Shown here one piece after another: positions 23,308 through 34,993 of a stretch of 64,000 bases of DNA. The position numbers and the translations under genes were made by a program. Below the pieces are notes generated by a model that saw only the letters and a program-made list of their open reading frames with translations, was not told the origin of the DNA and did no database searches. The stretch spans positions 97,849-161,848 of the forward strand of contig NW_019174007.1 of the NCBI RefSeq assembly GCF_001642475.1, given 5' to 3'. Position 1 is the first letter of the stretch. Each line of letters opens with the position of its first letter. Origin of the DNA: Fonsecaea monophora (taxonomy: Eukaryota > Ascomycota > Eurotiomycetes > Chaetothyriales > Herpotrichiellaceae).

Positions 23308-25357
23308 ATGGTTGCTACCCCTCCGACCTGTCGCCTCTTCACTGCGGCGACCACTCAGCTCTGCAGGGCTGCTGGCCGTATAGGAGCAGGAGCTGGATCA
23401 GGGTCGTCACGGCACCGGCCAGCGCTCCCAAACCCCTTCACATTCACCTCTACGCTATGCCAGAATCCCCTAGGATTTTCTGTTAGGAGGGCGTTGTCGT
23501 CGTCAACTTCGACGTCCGCTCTCCCCTCATCCCCGATCTTCGCGGCCATTGCGAGCCATGACCCGGAATCCCCCGCGATAATACACAGTGCCTCAGACCG
23601 GACCTTCAGCTACGGCAGTCTCCTACGCGATGTTGCTGCCGCAAAGGACAGGATTGCCGCTGTCTCCGCCGCGGGAAGAAAATCCCCTCTGGCCGGGGAG
23701 AGGATCGCTTTTCTGGCGGAAAACGGTTATGATTATGTGGGTGCGCGACCATACCATACCAGACCTGACTAGACTAGAGCCAGTGCCCTGGGAAATTCCC
23801 TTGCTGTGCTGCTGCAGCTGCAGAATGCTGACGAAGACCTTACTCTAAAAAGTGACGTTCCTCGCGATCCTCGCGCACGATGCAATCGCCCTCCCCTTGG
23901 CACATACCCATCCCAGCTCCGAGCTGCGGTACATCCTCGAGAACAGCGAGGCAGCTCTGTTCCTCTCGACGGAGAAATTCTCACACAAGGCACAAGAGGT
24001 GGTGAAAGAAGGACTCAACCATGTCCCAAGACTGGAGATCCTCTCCAAAATCGAGACCGGGGCTGCGTTCTCCGCCGAACATGTCAAGTTGGATGACTCC
24101 GACAGTATTGAGAATGGCGGGTTCATGCTCTACACCTCCGGGACCACCAGTCGTCCCAAGGGTGTGGTGCTATCTGCCGCAAACATGGCGGCACAGGCCA
24201 GTTCTCTGATTGAAGCATGGAAATACACCCCCTCAGACCTGCTCCTCCACGTTCTCCCACTACATCACATTCACGGGACTATCAACGCCTTGTATACTCC
24301 TTTGATGGCCGGCTCTGCGATCGAGTTCGCGTACCCGTTCAATGCAGAGACTGTGTGGAAGCGTCTGGCTACACCGTTTCTCCCTGACCCTTCCTCTCCC
24401 TCGACAAGCCAAAGGAAAAGGCCGATAACTTTCCTTACATGTGTCCCGACGATATACAACCGACTGCTCGCAACTCACTCCTCCCTTTCTCCAGAATTGC
24501 AGACCGCAACCCGCGCGGCGATCAATCCCCGCCACCTTCGACTGAACATTTCCGGGTCCGCGGCCCTTCCTACACCGACCAAAAAGGCTTGGACGGAGCT
24601 TTCTGGCGGCAATGTCCTTCTGGAGCGCTACGGGATGACCGAGGTCGGCATGGCGCTATCTTGTGGACTGGCGTTTGAGGACCGGGTAGACGGTTCAGTT
24701 GGGTGGCCGTTGCCAGGAGTCGAGATACGGCTCGTTGACACTGAGACAGACACGGTCATAACGCCCGGCGAAGAAATGGACGAAAGGGGCCAGCCGCGAG
24801 AAGGGGAAATCCAGCTCCGTGGCCCTACAGTGTTCAAGGAGTACTTCCGCAACCCGTCTGCCACGGCGGCAGAGTTTGTCGAGTCTGAGGACGGAAAAGG
24901 CAATTGGTTCAAGACGGGCGACGTGGCGATCCGCACACTCGTCCCGGGAACGGGAATGTCGCCCGAGCAAGCCTGGGCCCGTGGGCCTATGTACTTCATC
25001 CGAGGCCGCAAATCCATCGACATCATCAAAACGGGCGGCGAAAAAGTGTCGGCCCTGGAAATCGAACGAGAACTCCTCTCGCTGCCGGAAATTGCGGAAG
25101 CCGCCGTGGTCGGCGTCCCCAGCGAACAATGGGGCCAAAAGGTCGCCGCGGTTGTGGTTCTGAATGACAAAGGGAAGAGCGGCGGCCGGGGCGGCAAGCA
25201 ATGGGGGGCCATGGACATGCGCAGGGCCCTCAAGGATAACTTGGCCAATTACAAGATTCCGCAGGAGTTGAAGGTCGTCGAGCACATTCCGCGCAACGCC
25301 ATGGGCAAAATCAACAAGAAGATGCTCGTGAAGCAGGTCTTTTCGACAGGGATTTGA
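23308..25357 (+). CDS. ACSF3-like acyl-CoA (malonyl-CoA) synthetase, probably mitochondrial
   Basis: Exons 23308-23740 and 23853-25357 join (112-nt intron) to give 645 aa. The first ~70 residues are rich in Ala, Arg and Ser and probably target mitochondria. Motifs of the ANL superfamily are in order: YTSGTTSRPKG (238-248, P-loop), LERYGMTEVGMALS, then the hinge/signature FIRGRKSIDIIKTGGEKVSALEIE, and the C-terminal catalytic Lys region PRNAMGKINKKML. The sequence SIDIIKTGGEKVSALEIE resembles ACSF3, the malonyl/methylmalonyl-CoA synthetase that feeds mitochondrial fatty acid synthesis; a related medium-chain substrate is possible. The protein is about 70 residues longer than the human enzyme because of its N-terminus. 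Confidence 0.92.
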
Positions 25358-28300
25358 GAAGGAGCTCAGCCTCAGCCTCAGCCCTGGCTACACCGCTACT
25401 GCAGCTACTGCAGCCACTCAGCAACTTGGCAACTCACTAAGCAGATCGGCTGGGGGCTGTCCCAGTCGGGCTGTGTGTATGTGTGTGTGTGTGTGTATAA
25501 CTCGAATCGGGACGATCAATTACCTCTGGTGCTTGGAATCCATGAGCTATCAAGTTGACACGCCCCCTTCGAGTCCTGTCCATCAATCAGTCCCGAGGGG
25601 AACACAGAAACTCAGTTCATTCGCTTTTCGGTTCACACGGTTTCGGGGCGCATGCCAGGCCATCAACGACGCGACACATCGGGTTGGTAAATTGGGTGAC
25701 AAGATAGACCTGGGGGGCTTCTGACTGACTATCGCGATTGACATTGATGTGGTCACTGTGGTGTACAAGCAAAGTAGCACGTGCGGCATCTTGAGATACT
25801 GGTGTACATTCCTGAAGAGAAAACCCCGTTCGCCACTCCCTCCCTGTCCACTCGCTCTTTGAAGAGAGAGTGAGACGCTTTTTAGTCCTCCACTCCACGA
25901 GGATAAGACTACGATGGTTTCTGCATTGCATGGTAGACACTTGACATTGCTGCTCAAAGCACCGCGTCAAAACTAGATCTCAGTGAAAGACCCCCGGTGA
26001 TGGGCGAGATCTGGCCCTATGTCTGTGTCTGTGCCTTTAGTCATGCGAGATATCCACGGTACAGATACTTGAGGGCCTTCTTTACGAGGTAATATAGTCG
26101 GTTCGGGTCGAAGTGAGTGGATTGGAAGATCTGAAGAAACAGACCACTGACAGGGGAGCTGAATCCCTACCTATATCGGTAGCTTCTGGGTCGGTCCGGT
26201 TCGTAGAGTCATGGTGGCCGATCAAAGCCTACCGTGCGGCGTGCCCAGAATGGAAGCGCTCTGTCACCCTCGCCTTGTGACTCATCTGACAGCACGGTTC
26301 GTCCAGGGTTCGTCGTCTATCTGTCGTCACCCACGCCGGTGCATATAGACGCATACTATCTCCTCCACCCCTGCCTTCGCTTGCTAGTCTTCTCCAGGAT
26401 GTGTCTATCGCACTGTGGTTGCGACAAGTTGTGAGGTGCACACCACGTGACTTGAGCCTCTGCCGGGAGGGGTTTCTCTGTCCGAAGAGGTCAGCTGTTC
26501 AGCCTGCGGAGACGTGGCCCAACGAGCATGAGGTGGAATTGGTCACTTGTGTGTGCCTTATCCGCAGCAGTGCATGAAGAAACCATCCCCGAACCTGTTT
26601 TTGGACCGCAACTCGCTTGTGGACTCTCTGATCAAATCATTAGAATTCGTTATCATTGTCGTCTTTGGGTCAATTTCTTGTGAACGTTGTCATTCCTCTT
26701 GCAGCATCACTTCAGGCCGTCAAAATTATGCAGTCTCCCGAAGTGCCTGAGACCAGGAGTTTTCAATGTATCAGCACGACCGAATACGTCGCGTCCACCG
26801 GTTTGATATCACATTCTCCTATTGCTGTTGGTGATTGTACTTAGGAGGCGCTTGAGTCCACCAGCGCGTGTTTGGTCGACACCTCGCCACGTTGACGACT
26901 TACCGCTGCTGGTCAAATGATGAGGGTGTTTGCACCTCAGGCGGTGTTCACGATACCCACCCGGCCACACTCGTGCGTCCAATGAGTGCTGCTGGCTCTG
27001 TCGTCGATTGGAGTAGCGAAACAATTTCGGTGAGGTGAGCCCTGCCACCGCGCCCGACATGAAGATGAGATGAATGGCCAATATGTTGAAACACATATTA
27101 GTCGGTCAAGACCCGTGCTGCCGAGGTGCTTACATTTTTTTCCTGCTGGTTTCAGTCAAAAGAAATATTAGGACGGAACAGGTAGAAATCGCGCAAGCTC
27201 TTGTTGGTGATACACATATCATCAAGTTGCAAACCACGGCCAGTACCAGTCCAGTTTTGGGAGAGGCGCCTCAAAACCTTCCACTCTGAGTGCATAAAAG
27301 ATGCCCGGCCATATGGGTTGTGACGAGGGTATGCACACCATCAAGGACTGACCCTGTGGCTAACGTTGTTTGCAGCAAAAGAAACACAAGAACACGCGCC
27401 ACTGAACGCATACCTGGAATTGTCGATTCGAGCGGATCCATGGACGGCATTGAGGGTTCATGTTGAAACTCAACAACCAGATCGCCGCCTTCTCGAATGG
27501 CTGGACAAGCAGAGCAGTCTTACACTCGGTCTCGTCAAAGCACCGGTGGTGAAAGCACAGCTATGAGAGGAAGCAACCGTTGTCATAACGTCGGTTGTCT
27601 CGTTTCAAAGGTAAACTTGCGAGAAGAAATCTGCCTTTACCCTTGGAAGCCCCACACACTGACCTCTTGCAGGTATCAGCAACAAAATAGTGGGCAACCT
27701 TCGGGATTCCGGAGGTTGGCACGTTGGTTCATGCGGGAGGTGGGGGAGGCGAATGTGTGCAGGGGTTTTCGAGCCGACGGCTTGGAGAGCGATAATGGCC
27801 ACGAGTACGTAAGAAAAGGAGAAAGATGCACTAGAAGTCTGGCTTTGCTTGAACTGGTGCAGGGGGGGGGGAGTTCTGCAATCTGAATAATCGTTGATCA
27901 GGGCATGTTGTCAGTTCTGTGCAGGTGATCAAGAGTCAAGTCACCACTGTTGAATCGGTCGGCCGACTTGCCGGATGCAGGAGAGCCACGGATTAATGTT
28001 GTTCCATGTCTCCAGGCATCAAGCACCCGACGAGGCGAGTTACCTGTAAATCTAACTATCATTATTATCCACCATCAAGCCAATATCTATCCAATGCCAT
28101 CTCTTCTCATTGTTATCTAGCCTTCATGGGCCAATACCGGCCTTCGTGATGTCACTTCAATGTCTAAAGGTCAAGTCCGCCCCACCCTAACCCGACGTCA
28201 CCTAAATATACCGCCATACTTGATTTCGGGGGACAAAGGACAACAGGACAATATATCCTGACATCCAGGACAAAAGGATACGGATGTCACCTCCCACCTC

Positions 28301-28882
28301 CGGGCGAGACCCCTCTCGTCGATGTGGAACAATAGCCGAGCGGTGTACGAGGAACAATCTCGTACCCATTCAATCAAAGTCTACCAAATGCCGCTTCCCG
28401 GTCGATCCTGAGCAATGAGGCTGGCACCAATACCATGAATCTTATGAATTAGGCAGAATTGGCCTGGCTTTGTTACTCCTCTTGCACCCTCCAATGACGG
28501 CTTCGTCCGGCCATATTCCGACTATGAGGTCAATGCGTTACCCCAGAATTTCCCCATTTCATTTCCGGCGGCACCATCCTTGTACACTTCATTTGCGAGG
28601 AACCGCAAACTTTGGATCTCCATGCTGGGAAAACTGTATCTGGTGACTTGACCTGCAGGACGGGTCGGTGGAAGGTTGGTGGAGAATAATGCCGTGACCA
28701 TGAAGCCAGCTCTGAGGTGCTTCCCCGCCGTGGCTTCGACGAATTCCGCCTGAAGCTCAAGTTCTGACACCACATAAAACGGTGACTTTGAAGAAGAGGG
28801 GCGATTTTCATCTACACGGTGCTTCTACATTTTCTGGCCTATCTAAAAGGTTGACCTAGACGTGAGTTCATAGCGACTAGTC
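25358..28882. other. 3.5-kb gene-free stretch
   Basis: Only short unrelated ORFs are found. The stretch includes a (GT)n tract at about 25473-25496 and a G9 run near 27861. I see no tRNA, transposon or spliced protein in it. Confidence 0.45.
25473..25496 (+). repeat. (TG)n microsatellite
   Basis: A TG dinucleotide tract with one TA interruption, about 120 nt past the stop of the acyl-CoA synthetase gene. Confidence 0.8.
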
Positions 28883-30726
28883 ATGAAATTCCCTGTCGTT
28901 GGAGCTGCGGCTTTGCTTCTCCTCAGCGCTTTTACAAAGGCTCAGAATTCTTCCTCAAACGTCCCTGTCATCGATCTCGGGTATGTGAAATACAGTGGCC
29001 ATCAGAATGCCACCGCAGGCATCAACTACTACCGTGGCATCCGTTATGCTGCCCCCCCTACAGGTGAACTGCGCTGGGCGAAACCTGTGCCAATTGAATC
29101 TATGAACAACTATAACGGCCAGACCATCAATGCTTCGACCCTTGGCCCGGCATGCTATCAGTCGTCTGCGAGGTCTACTTATGCTACTCCTTCAGCTCCA
29201 CAGGGGCAGTCAGAGGATTGTCTGCTCCTCGACGTGCTCGTGCCGTCCAAGCCTGTCTCAACAGCCTTGCCTGTACTCTTTACGTAAGTAGTATCTCTTT
29301 GAACCACCTATCCACAATTAGAGCATGCCAGGCTATCTCTAGAGGTATGCCAGGCTTGGAAGAGGTCCAAAATATTCCCCCTCCCTGCGTTCCTACTCAA
29401 ACTTTAACACTAAATACGCCAAATTAGCATACATGGCGGTGGCTACGTTGGGGGCAGCGCTCCGTTCTCTTATCCAGGAGATGCCCTGGTCAATCGGTCT
29501 GACGGCAACATCATCTTCGTGGGTATTCAATATCGTCTGGGAATGTTCGGATTCATGGGCGGAGACACCATTGCTGAGAATGGAGCGCTGAACGCCGGTC
29601 TGCTTGATCAGCGAGCTGCCATGGACTGGGTCCAGCGGAACATCCGTGCCTTTGGTGGTGATCCAGGGCGTGTCACCATTTGGGGAGGCTCGGCAGGTGG
29701 AGGTAGCGTATCATGCCAGCTCATCGCCAATAGTGGTTCCGATTTCCCTCCTTTCGCGGCCGCGATCGCAGATCATCCCTGGTGGCAACCCTTTGCCAAC
29801 AAGAGCATCCAGAACAACCAATTCAACACGGCTCTGAAGCTGTCAAACTGCACAGACATCAATTGCCTTCGAGGACTGTCTTCTACTACGCTGGGAAACC
29901 TGAACCAGGCAGTGATAAATGCAACGTACCCGGGGCCCGACAATGCATATGGTGTCTACTACTGGGGGCCAGTGGTGGATGGCAAGTTCATCCGCGATCT
30001 ACCTGACCAAGAATTCGCAAAGGGCAACTTCTACAAGGTGCCGTTGATCACCAACCGCGATGCTTTTGAAGGATATACCTTCTCGAACATGACCCAAACG
30101 TCCCAGGTGGACGAAACGATTGATGTGAGTTTCAGTCGACCGCGTCCGTTGTGTTTCTATGCGGCTGCTGATAAGGAACCTCCGAAAAATAGGCCAAAGA
30201 CCTCTTTCCCTCGGCCGGTCCGTCATTTTTCTCGCGTCTCTACTCGCTCTATCCTCGCAGCGACTTCAACAGCACCTTCTACCAGCGGCAGACCTGGTTC
30301 GGGGACTTTATCATCAATTGTCCGACATACTACATGGCTTCGTCCATGGTTGACTCGCTTTCCAACAACTCTGCAGTGTTTAAGCTGACGTTCGCCGCTG
30401 GAAGCGAGCTCCATGGCGCGACCAATCCGTTCATCTCGTCCAATGTGACCAACTACCCCGGCGCGAACAACCTGACCCTGGCGCATATCATGACCAGCTA
30501 CTGGGTGAGCTTCACCGTCTTCCACGACCCGAACCCCTTGCGCACTGCCGGCGCGCCGTATTGGCCGAGTTATATCTCGGGAGCGCCGGGCACGACGGCC
30601 AATGGTGAAGGTGTCGGCTTCACGATCCAGGCCGTCACGTACAACAGTATCAGCTCGACGCGCGATCCTGATGCGGCGGCGCAGTGTGACTTTTTCAACT
30701 CCCGGGGATGGCAGATCCGGAATTAG
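28883..30726 (+). CDS. Secreted type-B carboxylesterase/lipase
   Basis: Three exons (28883-29283, 29428-30124, 30193-30726; introns 144 and 68 nt) encode 543 aa. Residues 1-20 are a signal peptide. Type-B carboxylesterase marks follow: YRGIRYAAPPTGELRW, EDCLLLDVLVP, the oxyanion-hole IHGGGYVGG (135-143) and the nucleophile region FGGDPGRVTIWGGSAGGGS with Ser222. The residue before Ser is Gly rather than the common Glu. LHGATNP in exon 3 supplies the probable catalytic His. Many Asn-X-Ser/Thr sites fit a glycosylated extracellular protein. It would hydrolyse esters outside the cell; the substrate cannot be specified. The downstream MFS permease is convergent. Confidence 0.94.
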
Positions 30727-31534
30727 CCCGCAACGCGAGAAGAGCGGCTTTGGCTATTCGGTCCTTGTATTAGTGCCTTGTGTGCGGGATGTTTCCATCT
30801 ACACCTACATCGACAAGTACAAGTACAAGTCCCTCGTCTGCTCGTACAAGTATAGGGACAAACAAGGACAAGTAACCGGACGACGAGAGGGTGTGCGCCT
30901 CCGAATTTTCTCCGACTCGCGGCGAGCCATACCGAGTAAATGCTTGTGCCCCATCCGTACGTACGTACGTATGCAATATGTACTACCTACTAGTAGGTAT
31001 GTACCGAGAATGTGCGCGACACAAAAATTCACACTGCGCACAATGAATTCAAAGTAACCGTACTTGTGCAGTCGTTACCTTCTCTACGTAAATCCCCTCG
31101 CGAATGATACTCGAACCCGTACTTGCGAGTTAGTGCAGTCAGTATTTAGGTACCTAGATATATACGAGGTACACGTAAGTACTCGGATTAGACGTACTCA
31201 CTCATTCGTTGAACCGGAGGGTACGGAAGACCTAACAAAATAGACAGAGATGGAAGCGGAAGACGTTCCGTGATATGGCATACAGTACGCGGTACGAGAT
31301 ACATCGTTCTTCCCCCCCACATCTCCTCTGGCTGCGCGATGTCTAGAGTACCTGCACAGGCGCATCAAGGACATTTGTGTCACTACACACGTCTCGGCGC
31401 TGGTTTCTGCTGGCAACACCGCTTGTCCTGTCGACCTGTCCATCTCACTGGGCTGAATATCTAACCAGTTCGCCATGTATCGTCGTCTTCTTTTCGGCAT
31501 GACACAGAAGATGGCCGTACCTTTTGTAATGCGG
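30727..31534. other. Intergenic region between convergent genes, rich in GTAC and palindromes
   Basis: The region lies between the esterase end and the permease end. It contains repeated ACAAGT words (30805-30875), an alternating TACG run (30957-30972) and the perfect palindrome ACCTACTAGTAGGT (30985-30998). No gene is seen. Confidence 0.5.
30985..30998. repeat. Perfect 14-bp palindrome
   Basis: ACCTACTAGTAGGT equals its own reverse complement. It sits just after an alternating TACG run, between two converging genes. Confidence 0.7.
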
Positions 31535-33271
31535 CTATAGCATGTAGCGGTAGTCGGGACTCATATCACCCAGTTCTGTCTTCTCGTACTCTGTCAGTCC
31601 AATGTCGTGCGTCTTCTCGCGTTTCCGATTCTGGGTCAGACAAGCGAGATAGTAGATGATGCACGAGGCGCCACTGAGGCAAATGAATCCCATACAGATG
31701 CTGTAGCCTTTGTGGAAGAAGCTTTTGGCGTCAGTGGCTTCGAAGCTGTAACTGGCAATGATGCCTATCAAGAAGGATTAATATTTCCTCAGCATAATAA
31801 AGAAGACATAACTCACCTCCAATGTTGCCAAACCCAATCTGCCACGCTGTGCCCACCGCGCGGCGGTGGTGACCACCCAGGTTCATCGAGAACCAGCACA
31901 CAATAACTGGCATGGCACTGTATGTTCCCGAGGTGATCATAAACAGGGCACCATAATCCAAATCCGTATTGTGATGCTCAGTCATGAGTATGGCAAAGCC
32001 TGCAATGGCAATAAAAATATTCACCATAGCAAACACAAACCGGTGGCGAAAGCGATCCGAAAGCGCAGCAATGAGCATGCTCCAACCAAAGGCCGCAGCC
32101 CACGGTGGGACAGAGTGCAGTTGGGTTCCAATGGCGCTGTATCCGTACGTCTTGATGATGGTCGGAGCAAAGTAAGCGTAACTGTAGGCTGCAACACCTG
32201 TCAGATATCCATCGTTTGAAAAACAAAATCGGATGAACCTACCAGGCACAATCAAACCAAAATACATGAAGCCTCCCACGATAATCTTGTAGTCTTTGAA
32301 GCAGTTGATGACATCCTTGACGGTGATGCGTCGGTCGAGAGCCGAATTCCCTTGATCATCTCGGAGCCGAGCCTTGATATACTCTCGCTCAGGTTCAGTC
32401 ACCCATTTCGCGTCTTCGGGAAAGTCGGGGATGGCGAAGAACCAGACAAAGGAGACGACACAGGTCAAACAGCCTTCCAAGATGAAAACCCATCTCCAAC
32501 CCAGATACCCTTCCATGCCGTTCATTTTCCCAATGGCCGAAGCGAGCAAGCCACCGAAAGCGCCAGCGAGCGTAGTGCTGGCAAAGAAGAATGTATATCT
32601 CTTCTGTGCTTCGTGTCTCTTATACCACATGCCAATGAGATAGAATGCTCCTTGGTGTCTGTTAGATGCATGGCCTCCGACACTGGAATTGAAACATCAC
32701 TCACCGGGAAACATGCCAGTTTCGAAGAAGCCAAGGAAGAATCTGGTGGTGAGAAAACCGCCATACCCTTGAACTAGACCTTGACAAATAGTGACCAGGC
32801 CAAAGCCAAACATGCAGATGGACAGCCAAACATGAGGCCGCAGTCTCTTGAGGATGATGTTGGATGGGATCTCAAAGACTACGTAGGGGACAAAGAAGAT
32901 GGTCAGGGCTGTGCTGTACTGAGTGCCGCTCAGGCCAAGATCCTTTTGAAGGCCAAAGATGGCGGCATTGGCGACATTGGTGCGATCCAGGAAAGCCAAA
33001 AGGTACATGACTGAGAGAACGGGAATGATGCGCAGGTCAATCTTGGTTATGAGTCTCCGCTCCGAGACTCCAGGCGGTAACACAGCGACTTCGCCGTCTC
33101 TGTATCCGGCAGCTGGATGAGCCAGATCTGGATCATAGCCCAGCTGGTTTTCACCCGTGCCATGCGCATCGTTGTAGGCATGCTGAGCCTTTTCATCTAA
33201 ATGAGGGATTAGTTGGGAGGCGAATTGGCAATACAAGCTGACCTACCGGATCCGTCGATATCGAAGCGCAT
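31535..33271 (-). CDS. MFS permease, anion:cation symporter (allantoate/nicotinate/pantothenate-type) family
   Basis: Five exons (33271-33247, 33196-32705, 32650-32243, 32197-31817, 31764-31535) with introns of 45-54 nt encode 511 aa; every junction keeps phase. The N-terminal tail is hydrophilic; TM1 begins after LRIIPVLSVMYLLAFLDRTNVANA, the hallmark of the Dal5/Tna1 (ACS) family. FEIPSNIILKRLRPHVWLS and RFFLGFFETGMFPG match the TM3-5 region. TM helices continue to a C-terminal acidic tail. Dal5-family carriers import allantoate, nicotinate, pantothenate or similar anions with protons. The 45-nt third intron has no in-frame stop, so its retention would add 15 residues without a frameshift. 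Confidence 0.94.
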
Positions 33272-34993
33272 GATGGCGGCGAGAATAATGGCTTCTTGGA
33301 GTAAGAGATACAATGACGAAAATCCGGGGGAAGAAGAAGATCAAAGTGCGTCTCTAGGAGGACTGCGGGTCTCTTTGTAGAGTCACCAGGAGCCCTGCGA
33401 ATGCCGGGGTTGGTAGCCGCCGGGGACTGGAACAGGAGCTTTGTCCGAAGCGAGTGGCAATCCTTGTGATGGTGTGTGCAGACATTTTCTCTGGACCTCC
33501 CACTGAGTTTGGGCGGTGGGGTTGAGCAGAGTAGAGGTGGCTGCCAGACAGAGGGCAGTTTGACAGCAGATCTTGTTGTGGAAATGGCATGGATGTAACA
33601 TTGAAGAACTGGGTTCGAGTGGTTCCTGTGGGCGACTTGGCAACTTGGCTGGGCCAACCGACGAGCTATAGGCTGGGGAATTCAAGCAATGGTTGCTTGG
33701 AGCGACCTAAACCCTAGGCGCCGTGGAGAGAGAACCGCCCGATATGCTTAAACAAGCTTAGCAGTGGCGTCTGCCCCGCATGCTGGAGCAAGTAACCGAT
33801 GCCAAATGTACGGGCGACAGACCGATAAGCCCGGGGGAGTGAGGGATAGTCGATGAATGAGGGCGGAGAAAGGACGAGTACCTTGTACTTGGGGGATGGT
33901 AGAAAGCGAGGACGAGGATGAGGTGGCGTGGCACTCGTGGTTATGCCCGGTAAGCTCAACCTGCAGGATTCCAGGTCGGATTTCAGTCTTGTAGCTCCTC
34001 CTATGGGTATATGCACCGAGTATCTCGTGTTTCTCTCCACCTCCTCTTGAGATAAAATCCCATTCTGGGTCTGTGTGTTATGCGGCTTTGGTCATAAGTT
34101 GGCCGTGGCTCCCAATAGGAAGTGGATAGACAACTGATGGTTGGTTCTCAGGGTCAACGTCTGAGTCGCCACTGCGGAAATATTTGCGCTCTTGTTCGAA
34201 TAGATGATAGTTGTGTGGTGGTGATGGCGTTGGCTGTGGCGCTGTTCTAGAAGTTCCAATACGATGCGGTGCGGGTTGAGCCGGGAAGAGGGCGATCATG
34301 GGCCTTTTGCTATCAGGTCCTCTGGTGTGCCAGCCGATGCCTACCTAGGTATCGCTAGGCCTGGTCGGTGGCTGTTATAGGTATGAGGTCTGGTGAGCTC
34401 AATTGCCGAGGTGCTCTGGCTAGCTGCCAATAGAGATCAGTTGCTGCCCTCGACGCCCCCACGTCTCCTCCCGGAGTAAAAGAAACGTCAGAGGCAATTG
34501 CCCATTCCCTAGAATAAACCAGCAAGGTCACCGTAGGCCTGGAATGGGCTTAGCTGCCGTCTGGGCAAGCGTGGCAGTCCCAACTGTCCGGCGATTGGGC
34601 GTCCGACGTCCAACGTCCAACTTGTCTGGTTTCTCCTCGTCGCCATTTTGGGGAGATACTCATTGTCGACCACCACAAGTCAATGACCGCGCCCGCGCCC
34701 GATCACAGACAATAAGAGTCCATGGCTGCACCGCGCGCCTCAGCGCACGACAGTAGACTGAAAGGAGAGTGCTCGGCGTTAGGGCATGGGACACTGAGCC
34801 CCACGACGGTGTTTTCACTTTACCTGCCTCAGTTGCCCTCGATTCGTCTCCATCTCCATCACCATCACCATCGCCATCACCATCACCATCGCCATCACCA
34901 TCACCATCGCCATCACCATCACCATCGCCATCACCATCACTGTTTCTTTCCTAGCTGACGATTCCAAATCTTCTTCTTGAATCTCTTCCAGCC
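33272..34993. other. Divergent intergenic region with minisatellite
   Basis: About 1.7 kb lies between the permease start (minus) and the F-box-like gene start (plus). The only structured element is the CATCAC-type repeat at 34850-34940. Confidence 0.45.
34850..34940 (+). repeat. 18-bp minisatellite (three CCATC-type hexamers per unit)
   Basis: Hexamers CATCAC, CATCAC and CATCGC repeat as an 18-bp unit about four times in a row, with partial units at the ends, 54 nt before the start codon at 34994. The plus strand would read His/Arg or Ser/Pro runs, but no supported gene uses them. Confidence 0.9.

Noticed and set aside
34722..34958. His/Arg-rich ORF through the minisatellite
   Set aside because: The poly-His run is a by-product of the CATCAC repeat; it stops before the F-box-like gene and has no other coding sign.
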